From Chthoniobacterales bacterium (lineage in GTDB: Bacteria > Verrucomicrobiota > Verrucomicrobiia > Chthoniobacterales > UBA10450): DNA of 13,200 nucleotides. Numbering within the stretch: the first letter of the stretch is position 1; each line of letters starts with the position of its first letter. Under the pieces are notes generated by a model, which saw only the letters and a list, made by a program, of their open reading frames with translations, searched no databases and was not told where the DNA came from. The DNA is taken from NCBI GenBank assembly GCA_013695925.1, contig JACCZO010000485.1:1-13200 (forward strand), read 5' to 3'. A program made the position numbers and the translations under genes. Shown here piece after piece: positions 6,496 to 12,462 of this stretch.

Positions 6496-7209
6496 TCACG
6501 CCTGGACGCGACGCTTCCGGAGTTTCAGGTTCAGCATTTCCACCATGACCGAGAAACCCATGGCGAAATAGGTGTAGCCCTTCGGAATATGGAAGCCGAG
6601 TCCGTCGCCGATGAGGTTGACCCCGATGAGGAGAAGAAAACTCAGGGCCAGCATCTTGAGGGTGGGATGACGCTCGACGAATTCACTGATCGTTTTCGCG
6701 GCAAACATCATCACCGCCACAGCGAGCACGACCGCCACGATCATGACCGCCAGCTCCTCGACCATCCCCACCGCAGTGATGACCGAATCGAGGGAGAAGA
6801 CAATATCGAGCAGAATAATTTGCAGCAGCACGGAGGCGAACGAGGGCGCGACGCGCCGCGTCCGGCCCACCTCGCCGCCTTCCAGTTTCTCGTGAATCTC
6901 GTGGGTGCTTTTGGCGATCAAAAACAGACCGCCCACAATCAGGATGAGGGCGCGCCCGGTCATCTCGAAGCCGATGAAGGAGAAGAGCGGCCGGGTTAAT
7001 CCCATGATCCAGGAGAGCGAAAGGAGCAGGAGAATTCGCATCCCCATGGCGAGGGCGAGGCCGGTGCGGCGGGCGCGATCCTGCTGCTCTTTGGGCAACT
7101 TCGCGGCGAGGATGGAGATGAAAATCACGTTGTCGATCCCGAGCACGATCTCCAGGGCCGTGAGGGTGAGAAGGCCGATCCAGGCCTGTGGGTCATTCAT
7201 CCATTCCAT
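6496..7209 (-). CDS. TerC-family integral membrane protein
   Basis: The 237-aa hydrophobic protein has the two hallmark acidic motifs of the TerC family: GIDNVIF (24-30) in the first membrane helix and FSLDSVITA (138-146) in a later helix, related to each other as internal repeats. About seven membrane helices are predictable by eye, with a cytoplasmic basic loop (EHIEKLEGGEVGRTRR-type segment around 103-120). The pattern fits the shorter, CBS-less branch (YoaE/YgdQ/YkoY-like). Members are linked to Mn2+ export, metallation of exported proteins or tellurite resistance; which applies here is not shown. The ATG is preceded by AAGGAG at 10 nt, one of the few clear ribosome-binding sites in the window. 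The 94-nt gap to deoC holds no recognisable yybP-ykoY Mn riboswitch. Confidence 0.93.
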   Translation of the reverse strand: MEWMNDPQAWIGLLTLTALEIVLGIDNVIFISILAAKLPKEQQDRARRTGLALAMGMRILLLLSLSWIMGLTRPLFSFIGFEMTGRALILIVGGLFLIAKSTHEIHEKLEGGEVGRTRRVAPSFASVLLQIILLDIVFSLDSVITAVGMVEELAVMIVAVVLAVAVMMFAAKTISEFVERHPTLKMLALSFLLLIGVNLIGDGLGFHIPKGYTYFAMGFSVMVEMLNLKLRKRRVQA

Positions 7210-7303
7210 AACGCAACGTGCTCCTTAATTTTTGACAAAATATCCTGACGTTTCACCAATTGCCGGGCGGGCAGGAGTTCTTCCTGGCCGAGGTCCGGGG
7301 TCG

Positions 7304-8236
7304 TTAGGGGAGGGAGAAATAGTCTGCGCTCTGGTAGTTGCCATCGACCGTCTTCACGATCTGCATGAGGACGTCGTTGACCAGGGTGCTGGCGCCGAAA
7401 CGGAAAAGATCCGGGGTGAGCCAATCGTCGCCGAGCGTTTCCTTCACCATCACGAGGTAGGCCAGCGCCTGCTTGGCGTTGCGGATGCCGCCGGCCGGTT
7501 TCATCCCGATGCGGACGCCGGTTTCGTAGAAGTAATCGCGGATCGCCTCGAGCATGACGAGGGTGACCGGGATGGTGGCGGCGGGAGCGATTTTGCCGGT
7601 GGAAGTCTTGATGAAATCGGCCCCGGCCCGCATCCCAATTTCGCTCGCGAGGCGGACGTTGTCGTAGGTCTGGAGCTCGCCGGTTTCGAGAATCACTTTC
7701 AGGTGTGCACTGCCGCAGGCCTCCTTGACCGCGGCGATCTCGTCGAAGACGCGGTTGTAATCGCCGGCCAGGAAAACACCGCGATCGATCACCATGTCGA
7801 TCTCGTCCGCGCCGTCGCCGGATGCGCGACGGACCTCCTCGAGTTTCAAGTCGAGCGGCATGCGGCCGGTCGGGAAAGCGGTCGCGACGGAGGCGACTTT
7901 CACCCCAGAAGTACCCAGGAAACGCTTCGCGACCCTAACGAGATTCGGATAAACGCAGACCGCGGCGCACGAGGGGACGTCGTAGCGCGGATCGATCGGC
8001 TGCATCGCCTTGCGACAGAGGAAGGCGACTTTGCCGGGCGTATCTTTACCTTCCAGCGTGGTCAGATCCATCATCGAGACCGCCAGCTTTAAGCCGGCGA
8101 GCTTGCTCGAAGTCTTGATGCTGCGTTTGGTGAAGGCGGCCGCCCGTTCCTCGATCATGATTTGATCGACGGTCGGGATTTCCCACCGATCGCGGAGCGC
8201 GTTGTGGCGGTTGCGGGACTCGGGCAAAGTTTTCAA
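7304..8236 (-). CDS. deoC: Deoxyribose-phosphate aldolase (long, eukaryote-like form)
   Basis: The 310-aa enzyme reversibly cleaves 2-deoxyribose 5-phosphate into glyceraldehyde 3-phosphate and acetaldehyde in deoxynucleoside catabolism. It is a class I aldolase: the Schiff-base lysine is K210 in ADFIKTSTGK, the second active-site lysine is K246 in GMKPAGG, and the conserved Asp is D147 in DEIDMVI. It is about 50 residues longer than E. coli DeoC (259 aa). The N-terminal part and phrases such as MDLTTLEGKDT, AAVCVYP and AIRDYFYETG resemble the animal-type DERA, which supports the long start. That start is TTG at 8234-8236 without a clear ribosome-binding site, so a nearby alternative is possible. 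The C-terminus keeps Tyr residues (GNYQSADY). yjbQ lies 96 nt upstream on the same strand. Confidence 0.95.
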   Translation of the reverse strand: MKTLPESRNRHNALRDRWEIPTVDQIMIEERAAAFTKRSIKTSSKLAGLKLAVSMMDLTTLEGKDTPGKVAFLCRKAMQPIDPRYDVPSCAAVCVYPNLVRVAKRFLGTSGVKVASVATAFPTGRMPLDLKLEEVRRASGDGADEIDMVIDRGVFLAGDYNRVFDEIAAVKEACGSAHLKVILETGELQTYDNVRLASEIGMRAGADFIKTSTGKIAPAATIPVTLVMLEAIRDYFYETGVRIGMKPAGGIRNAKQALAYLVMVKETLGDDWLTPDLFRFGASTLVNDVLMQIVKTVDGNYQSADYFSLP

Positions 8237-8318
8237 GCGGGTGGGAGGTTAACGAAAGCCAGAAAGGATGTCGACATGTGTCTCGCCGGAACCGACCGGC
8301 TGGAAGCCCGTCGGCCGA

Positions 8319-8337
8319 GTCAGGCCAGAGGCCTAAC
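8319..8337 (-). terminator. Hairpin overlapping the yjbQ stop codon
   Basis: On the minus strand GTTAGGCC and GGCCTGAC form an 8-bp stem with one G-U pair around a 3-nt loop TCT. The yjbQ TAG lies within the first arm. No T-tract follows, so it may attenuate, or protect the 3' end of, the yjbQ message ahead of deoC rather than terminate it. Confidence 0.3.
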
Positions 8338-8752
8338 TTCCGATGGTGCTGAGCGCGATCTCGCGCTGATGCGAGGCGCGGCGATGTTCGAAGAGGAAGA
8401 TCCCCTGCCAGGTGCCGAGCTGCACTCGCCCGTCCGCGATCGGGATCACTTCGCTCGAGCGGGTAAGCACAGCACGAATGTGCGAGGTGCTGTCGTCCGC
8501 GCCTTCCGCAGTGTGCTCGAACCAGGGCGTGTCTTCCGGCACCAGACGCTCGAAGAATTTCTCGAGATCGCGCCGCGCGCTCGGGTCGGCGTTTTCCATA
8601 ATGACGAGACTGCAACTGGTGTGCCGAACGAAGACGGTAACCGTGCCGTTAGCGACCCCGCTCGCCTCGACCGCATCGGCAACTTGGCGGGTGATTTCGT
8701 AGGTGCCTTTGCCTCGGGTCGAAATTTTGAAAGCCGCGGAGGAAGTGTGCAT
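8333..8752 (-). CDS. yjbQ: YjbQ family protein (UPF0047)
   Basis: The 139-aa product matches the YjbQ family in length and motifs: RHTSCSLVIMENADPS (43-58), EGADDSTSHI (83-92) and GTWQGIFLFEHR (113-124), with conserved His/Asp/Arg clusters forming the presumed active site. Family members are small trimeric proteins annotated as secondary thiamine-phosphate synthases because some supply this activity in E. coli under genetic selection; the physiological role is unclear. The ATG at 8750-8752 gives the family's usual N-terminus; in-frame starts at 8764 and 8815 would add unconserved residues. It precedes deoC on the same strand and is divergent from ctlX. Confidence 0.93.
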   Translation of the reverse strand: MHTSSAAFKISTRGKGTYEITRQVADAVEASGVANGTVTVFVRHTSCSLVIMENADPSARRDLEKFFERLVPEDTPWFEHTAEGADDSTSHIRAVLTRSSEVIPIADGRVQLGTWQGIFLFEHRRASHQREIALSTIGS

Positions 8753-9080
8753 TGCCGCGATCATGCTAGAGGCCGCCACCGGCACGCGCAACGTCGACCC
8801 GGCGCGGTCGCGCATGTCCGGCAGGGCGAATGAAGTCTGCTACTGGAGATTGTAGACCTCGACCCAAAGCCTAACGGAAAGTTGAGCTTTACCGCCACCG
8901 AGTCGTCGCGCCCCAGCGGCAGTGCCATCCCGGTGCAGTATTCCAGCACGCCTCACCAAACCCGATATCACTCATTCGGTGTCAACCCACCAGCCGAAAT
9001 TCTGTTAACTCGTCCATCGCTCCCGACGTTGTCCGGCAGACCGGCTGCAGCTATCGTCCGAGGGCGTCTTGAAATAATAA
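8753..9080. other. Divergent intergenic region with possible coding relic
   Basis: This 328-nt gap between yjbQ and ctlX must carry promoters for both. On the minus strand, 8949 down to about 8840 reads like a protein C-terminus: CTGMALPLGRDDSVAVKLNF, then PLGFG. If one base is skipped, it continues VEVYNLQ and a stop. I cannot assign a family. It may be a decayed gene end or chance. Confidence 0.25.
9029..9057 (+). promoter_or_regulatory. Possible sigma70-type promoter for ctlX
   Basis: TTGTCC and TATCGT are separated by 17 nt, each matching 4 of 6 consensus bases, and would start transcription about 15-20 nt before the ctlX ATG. The match is weak and unverified. Confidence 0.22.
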
Positions 9081-10001
9081 ATGTCGGAACAAAGCGCGAG
9101 TGCAGTGGTAATGATTCGTCCGAGCCGGTTCTTTCCCAACCCGGAGACCGCGCTCGACAATTCATTTCAGCAAAAAGCGCAGCCGGAATCGTTTGAGCAG
9201 GTTTCGCTCCAAGCTCGGGCCGAATTTGATCGCGCGGTCGAGGCTCTGACGGCGGCGGGGGTGAAGGTTCATCAATTTGAGGATACGCCCTCTCCGCCCA
9301 AGCCAGATGCCGTGTTCCCTAACAATTGGTTCTCGACCCACCACGACGGGCGGATTGCGCTCTTTCCCATGTACACCCCGTCGCGCCGGGCGGAACGACG
9401 GGCCGACATTATCGAGCTCTTGGGCGCGCACTACCACGCGACGGAGGTCGTCGATTACTCCCACTTCGAGGAGCGCGGGCTCTTCCTCGAGGGGACGGGA
9501 AGCCTGGTTCTCGATCATCTGCATCGAATCGCCTACGTCTCGCTTTCCCGAAGGGCAGATCGCGAGCCGCTGGAAAAATTTTGCGCGGATTTCGATTTTG
9601 AACCGGTCACCTTCCAGAGCACGAGCGCCGACGGCCAGGCCATCTATCACACCAATGTCATGATGTGTCTCGGCACGAACTTCGCGCTCGTCGGGCTGGA
9701 GAACATTCCTGACACCGCGCAGCGCCAGAGCGTCCGGAAACGTCTTGAATCCACTGGCAAAACGATCATTTCCCTGTCACCGGAGCAGATCAATAATTTC
9801 GCCGGTAACGCGCTCGAGTTGCAGAATGAGCAGGAAAAGCTCGTCGTTCTTTCCGCCCGCGCCGCTGCGCACCTCGGCGCCGAAAAGCGCGCGGCGATCG
9901 AGCGTTTCGCCCGCATCGTTCCCCTCGATTTGCCGACGATCGAGCTGGCCGGCGGCAGCGCCCGCTGCATGCTCGCGACCGTTCATTTGCCCCCTCGTTA
10001 G
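9081..10001 (+). CDS. ctlX: CtlX-type arginine deiminase-related hydrolase
   Basis: The 306-aa protein belongs to the amidinotransferase (pentein) superfamily, in the group annotated as citrulline-utilisation hydrolase CtlX / arginine deiminase-related. Signatures in order are PDAVFPNNW (75-83), EGTGSLVLD (137-145), RIAYVSLSRRAD (149-160), the active-site His in YHTNVMMCLG (H190), NFAGNALEL (239-247) and the nucleophilic cysteine C296 in GGSARCMLATVHL. Such enzymes act on guanidino or ureido substrates through a covalent Cys intermediate. Precise substrate (citrulline, arginine or a methylarginine) is not shown, and no ctlX-associated catabolic genes lie nearby. The ATG has no Shine-Dalgarno sequence. 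Length is normal. The gene is transcribed away from yjbQ. Confidence 0.92.
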   Translation: MSEQSASAVVMIRPSRFFPNPETALDNSFQQKAQPESFEQVSLQARAEFDRAVEALTAAGVKVHQFEDTPSPPKPDAVFPNNWFSTHHDGRIALFPMYTPSRRAERRADIIELLGAHYHATEVVDYSHFEERGLFLEGTGSLVLDHLHRIAYVSLSRRADREPLEKFCADFDFEPVTFQSTSADGQAIYHTNVMMCLGTNFALVGLENIPDTAQRQSVRKRLESTGKTIISLSPEQINNFAGNALELQNEQEKLVVLSARAAAHLGAEKRAAIERFARIVPLDLPTIELAGGSARCMLATVHLPPR

Positions 10002-10085
10002 CCCTGGCGTCTGTTCCTCGGTGGACGATGATTTTTGGCCCCGGTCACAGAGTTGGCGCGGGAGGTCCTTTGCCGATAGTTGAAT

Positions 10086-10313
10086 ATGGCAGAGCTGAAT
10101 CCCACCGGCGGAAAACCCAGGCAGAAAAAGAAATCTGCCCCGCAAAAGCCCAGGCACCGCGCCAGCGGCGCACCCGGGCGGGAAGCGCCGGCCGTGAAGA
10201 AGGCCGCCGCCACGCCGGATCACCCCGTCCCCATGGGCCGGATGGAAAGAACACGCCGTCTCCTCCTCGCCGCGCTCCGAGTCTGGGAGCTGAAACGCCG
10301 GCCGCTGGAATAG
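10086..10313 (+). CDS. Small basic hypothetical protein
   Basis: A 75-aa frame (ATG at 10086; another in-frame start at 10080) lies 84 nt after ctlX on the same strand. It is very rich in Lys, Arg, Pro and Ala, with no Cys, and probably disordered except for a C-terminal amphipathic stretch, GRMERTRRLLLAALRVWELK. Third codon positions are mostly G or C, like the neighbours, which mildly supports coding. No ribosome-binding site and no recognisable family are seen. It might be a nucleic-acid-binding small protein, but it could also be a chance frame. Confidence 0.35.
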   Translation: MAELNPTGGKPRQKKKSAPQKPRHRASGAPGREAPAVKKAAATPDHPVPMGRMERTRRLLLAALRVWELKRRPLE

Positions 10314-10534
10314 CGGGCGGGATTTTTCTCCGGACGACGCCTGCACTAACGAGGCGTTGTCACCGGCACCGTACAAGCCGGAGTTGCCTTGCGTGACGTT
10401 AGTTTCAATCCGCGCTTCCTCACGGTGCCGAAGACTCGCGTATGTATCCCGGCGCGTTTGAAAAGGTGATCTCTTGGTAGTCGCCTTCGGCGTCGAGCGA
10501 CAGTTTTACTTTGGCCGCGACAAGCCAACGCATG
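10314..10534 (-). pseudogene. Intergenic stretch with a possible DUF3489-like relic
   Basis: Downstream of the DUF4926 gene, on the minus strand, two overlapping short frames look protein-like. One reads KVKLSLDAEGDYQEITF (about 10516-10466) and stops after a further 14 or so residues. The other contains HTRVFGTVRKRGLKLTSRK (about 10445-10388), which loosely resembles the C-terminal core of DUF3489 proteins (HxxRgfxxGxxRKK-type). Neither forms a complete gene. The relic reading is tentative. Confidence 0.25.
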
Positions 10535-10765
10535 CTAAACCGTTTGCAATTCGCGCGCGTGCGCCAGATCTCGGCGGCTCAATGGTCGAACGTCGCCGGC
10601 CAGCAGTGTGACAACCGCAACAGTCTGGCCGGTCAGCGTCATGAATTCGACTTCGTATGCTGTGCCGTCCTTGTGAATGTGCACAACGGTTCCGACGTCG
10701 CCCGTTTCCAGACCCTCCGTCGACACGTTCTTCGTTAGCACCACACAATCGTGTTCCTTAATCAT
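10535..10765 (-). CDS. DUF4926 protein
   Basis: The 76-aa protein is a full-length DUF4926 domain: MIKEHDCVVLTKNV, then GLETGDVGTVVHI (18-30), GTAYEVEFMTL (34-44), TVAVVTLLAGDVRPL (48-62) and a C-terminal AHAREL. The Gly/Val-rich pattern suggests a small SH3-like beta-barrel. Its ATG overlaps the stop of the 114-aa gene (ATGA), so translation is probably coupled. DUF4926 genes commonly follow a DUF6883 gene in toxin-antitoxin-like pairs (from memory, not checked); here the upstream gene appears to retain only a DUF6883-like tail. A role as antitoxin or immunity partner is inference. Confidence 0.85.
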   Translation of the reverse strand: MIKEHDCVVLTKNVSTEGLETGDVGTVVHIHKDGTAYEVEFMTLTGQTVAVVTLLAGDVRPLSRRDLAHARELQTV

Positions 10766-11106
10766 GATTGAGCCTCGAGAGGATACGCGGTGATCAATCG
10801 CGGTGCAATTGTGCCGTCATCCAGCTGCCAGACCGTGCGCACGCGCGGCCGCTGACCGCTCGGAGTTCTGTATTCGGCAGGCGTGATTTCAACAATGGTC
10901 TGCACTCGATTGCGGTTTCGGGTGCGAGCATCCGCGACATTGGAGGTCACGATTGTGAGCAGAAGAAGTTGCGACCCGATTGGATCGCGATTGACCACGA
11001 TGAAAAAGTGCGGCCGCTCGGATGTTAACTCGCGCGACTGGAAATAATAGACGCTGCCGGCTCTTAAGCCGACCCGAAGTTCCAGCGGCAGTCGTTCATC
11101 CGGCAC
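10762..11106 (-). CDS. Putative hybrid toxin-like protein (Panacea-partner N-half, DUF6883-like tail)
   Basis: The 114-aa product starts at GTG (11104-11106), 3 nt after the Panacea gene stop, and overlaps the DUF4926 start. Residues about 16-80 (AGSVYYFQSRELTSERPHFF, then IVVNRD, LLLLTIVTSN, VEITPAEY) have the look of a small MazF/PemK-like barrel protein found beside Panacea genes. After EITPAEY the expected continuation is missing. Residues about 86-112 (RPRVRTVWQLDDG, then APRLITAYPL) resemble the C-terminal end of DUF6883 proteins. The junction lies near 10865. The frame is open and the coupling to both neighbours is intact, so it may still be expressed. The fold and family matches are from memory; toxicity is not shown. 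Confidence 0.6.
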   Translation of the reverse strand: MPDERLPLELRVGLRAGSVYYFQSRELTSERPHFFIVVNRDPIGSQLLLLTIVTSNVADARTRNRNRVQTIVEITPAEYRTPSGQRPRVRTVWQLDDGTIAPRLITAYPLEAQS

Positions 11107-11109
11107 GCG

Positions 11110-11712
11110 TTAACGCCACAAACGCTCAAAGACCGCGATTTCGTCAATACCACTCGCGATGGCCTTGCGCTCCTTTGCTGCCAGCGCATGGCACGGTTCG
11201 ACATTCCCTTCCGGGTCTTCAAGAAAATCCCGGTAATTCATCGGCACCCGACTCACGACGTTGCTTCGAAGCGCCGCTTCATGTCGCTTCCAATCCGGAT
11301 AACGGTGCGTTAATTTTGAGAGTGCGAATTTCTCTACTCGACCGAACCGGGTCCACGCAAAGACGAGCGCTTCGCGATCGCTCTCGGAAAACACCTTTTC
11401 ATCCACACCGGAAAGAGAGCTATACATTCGCCCGCTTTCGGATGGTTCGATAAATTTCTTGGCATAGCGCGCTTCCTCTTCGCCCAGGAAATCGCTCATC
11501 TCGGCCAGGTCTTTTGTCCCTGAAGCGACCGGCCCGTAATTCATCGCTACATATTCGTCCCCAACAACAGGCCGGCCGTACTTGCGCAGATGATATCGAT
11601 CTGCAAAATAGACGAGCTTTAGCGCCTTCATTTTGCTGATCTTCCCTCCGGCCTTGGCCGCGAAGAAATTGAGCGCTTGGGTCGCTTTACGGTGAGAAAA
11701 AGAAAATGGCAT
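11110..11712 (-). CDS. Panacea-domain (DUF4065) protein, probable antitoxin
   Basis: The 200-aa protein contains a Panacea/DUF4065 domain, the SocA/GepA-type domain that serves as antitoxin in several toxin-antitoxin systems. Motifs are ATQALNFFAAKAGGKISKMK (10-29), ALKLVYFADRYHLRKYGRPV (30-49), DEYVAMNYGPVASG (52-65), LSKLTHRYPDWK (131-142) and a charged C-terminus. The ATG at 11710-11712 begins just before the domain; an in-frame ATG at 11763 would add 17 hydrophobic residues, and the frame even continues into the hsdR relic upstream. It is the first gene of a compact three-gene unit, with the putative toxin 3 nt downstream. Antitoxin-first order and the small palindrome upstream fit an autoregulated module; this is inferred. 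Confidence 0.85.
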   Translation of the reverse strand: MPFSFSHRKATQALNFFAAKAGGKISKMKALKLVYFADRYHLRKYGRPVVGDEYVAMNYGPVASGTKDLAEMSDFLGEEEARYAKKFIEPSESGRMYSSLSGVDEKVFSESDREALVFAWTRFGRVEKFALSKLTHRYPDWKRHEAALRSNVVSRVPMNYRDFLEDPEGNVEPCHALAAKERKAIASGIDEIAVFERLWR

Positions 11713-11730
11713 TACGAGCAGAGAAAGCGA

Positions 11731-11748
11731 GTTTCCTTCTCGGGAAAC
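11731..11748. promoter_or_regulatory. Palindrome upstream of the Panacea gene
   Basis: GTTTCC and GGAAAC are separated by 6 nt and end 18 nt before the Panacea start codon, where an autoregulatory operator of a toxin-antitoxin operon would sit. Short arms make chance plausible. Confidence 0.25.
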
Positions 11749-11882
11749 GCTGAACAATATCATTGATGTCAACACGGCGCGAGCCGGCGCTCGTAGTGCT
11801 GCACCAGATCGGCGGCGACGAGATCGATCCGCTTCGGATTCCCGACCAACGCTTCGAGCGCGGCCCACTTCGTCTTGAGCTT

Positions 11883-11967
11883 GATGCAGTCGTCGTCCTC
11901 GACTCCTGCACCCGTTCGGGCTGCGCTTCGCTCCGTCCATCTCGCGGCACCCCCATGCCGTTCGATT
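11883..11967. repeat. About 85-bp insertion in the hsdR relic (second)
   Basis: This stretch interrupts HsdR exactly between ELTRKE and KLKTKW, adding about 85 bp and shifting the frame by one. It is GC-rich with no similarity by eye to the first insert. It contains CCCGTTCGGG, a 10-bp perfect palindrome (11911-11920). It may be a small dispersed repeat unit. Confidence 0.5.
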
Positions 11968-12073
11968 CTCTTTGCGCGTCAGCTCTTCGTCCCGCGACTG
12001 CGGGATGATCGCTTCGAATTCCTCGTCGATCTCCGGCAGCTCGCTTTGGTTCAACCCCAGCTTCGCCACCCGG

Positions 12074-12153
12074 CACCGTAGGAAGTGCGAATGCAGAAGT
12101 GAGAATTTCGAAGTTCAGGCAGTTCGACATTCCGAATTCGACATTCCAACTCC
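12074..12153. repeat. About 80-bp insertion in the hsdR relic (first), with tandem repeat
   Basis: The stretch replaces about seven HsdR codons between QRAVADNAT and (R)VAKLGL. It is AT-richer than its surroundings and contains the 11-mer TTCGACATTCC twice at a 14-bp period (12123-12133, 12137-12147). It looks like a small intergenic repeat or filler left by a deletion. Confidence 0.5.
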
Positions 12154-12303
12154 GTCGCGTTGTCCGCTACGGCGCGCTGGATGTCGTAGATGCTGATGTA
12201 ATCGCCGAAGACCGCGCGCGTATTGGCGTCCGTCTTCTCGATCGGCGTCCCGGTAAAGCCGATGAACGACGCGTGCGGAAGCGAGTCCCGCAGATTGCGC
12301 TTC

Positions 12304-12399
12304 GAGCCCCATCCGCACCAGTGCTGTCTCCTCGAATTCATCCGTGCATTCGCCCGCTTTGGCGAGCAGCGCGTCGTCGATGTTCAGGGTCGTTATCAT
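12304..12399 (-). pseudogene. vapB-type antitoxin fragment (N-terminus only)
   Basis: The frame starting at the ATG 12397-12399 reads MITTLNIDDALLAKAGECTD and continues to TALVRMGLEA, the N-terminal ribbon-helix-helix DNA-binding part of VapB/DUF2191-type antitoxins, which normally continues with ALIERE and a toxin-binding tail. After about 32 codons the reading runs out of frame into hsdR sequence, so the toxin-binding half and any vapC are gone. No ribosome-binding site is evident. The short product (94 aa to the first stop) might still bind DNA, but most of it would be junk. Confidence 0.7.
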
Positions 12400-12436
12400 A
12401 CAATGGTCGATGCCGTGTCGATCTGCATGACGCCAA

Positions 12437-12455
12437 GAACAGGAATAGCCTGTTC
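12437..12455 (-). terminator. Hairpin after the sulfotransferase gene
   Basis: GAACAGG and CCTGTTC form a perfect 7-bp stem around a 5-nt loop, 7 nt beyond the sulfotransferase stop codon. On the minus strand only TTGG follows, so any termination would be weak. Confidence 0.35.
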
Positions 12456-12462
12456 GTCCCAG

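Larger units (their letters stand above)
11769..12303 (-). pseudogene. hsdR: hsdR internal fragment (type I restriction subunit), interrupted and truncated
   Basis: Three collinear pieces of the HsdR motor/endonuclease subunit are readable on the minus strand. Piece 1 (about 12303-12154): NLRDSLPHASFIGFTGTPIE, with the helicase FTGTP motif, through DANTRAVFGDYISIYDI and QRAVADNAT. Piece 2 (about 12073-11968): AKLGLNQSELPEIDEEFE to EELTRKE. Piece 3 (about 11882-11769): KLKTKWAALEALVGNPKR, then DLVAADLVQHYERRL and a stop. Unrelated stretches separate them, and piece 3 is in a different frame. The nuclease domain, the N-terminal helicase half and the C-terminus are missing, and no hsdM or hsdS is present, so it is non-functional. 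The 5' edge is joined to a vapB fragment. Confidence 0.85.

Noticed and set aside
7210..7303. yybP-ykoY Mn riboswitch upstream of terC
   Set aside because: Members of this family are often preceded by it, but the 94-nt gap lacks the conserved riboswitch core by eye.
7232..8092. 286-aa plus-strand frame opposite deoC
   Set aside because: It is the antisense of a gene with complete DERA active-site motifs; composition is typical of a shadow frame.
9777..10376. 199-aa minus-strand frame over the ctlX 3' end
   Set aside because: It overlaps the conserved C-terminus of CtlX, including the catalytic Cys region, and its translation matches nothing I recognise; it is a shadow of GC-rich coding.
11713..12069. 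N-terminal extension of the Panacea protein by about 119 residues
   Set aside because: The upstream part of this frame is HsdR piece 2 and insert sequence read through without a stop; the Panacea domain begins just after the ATG at 11712.
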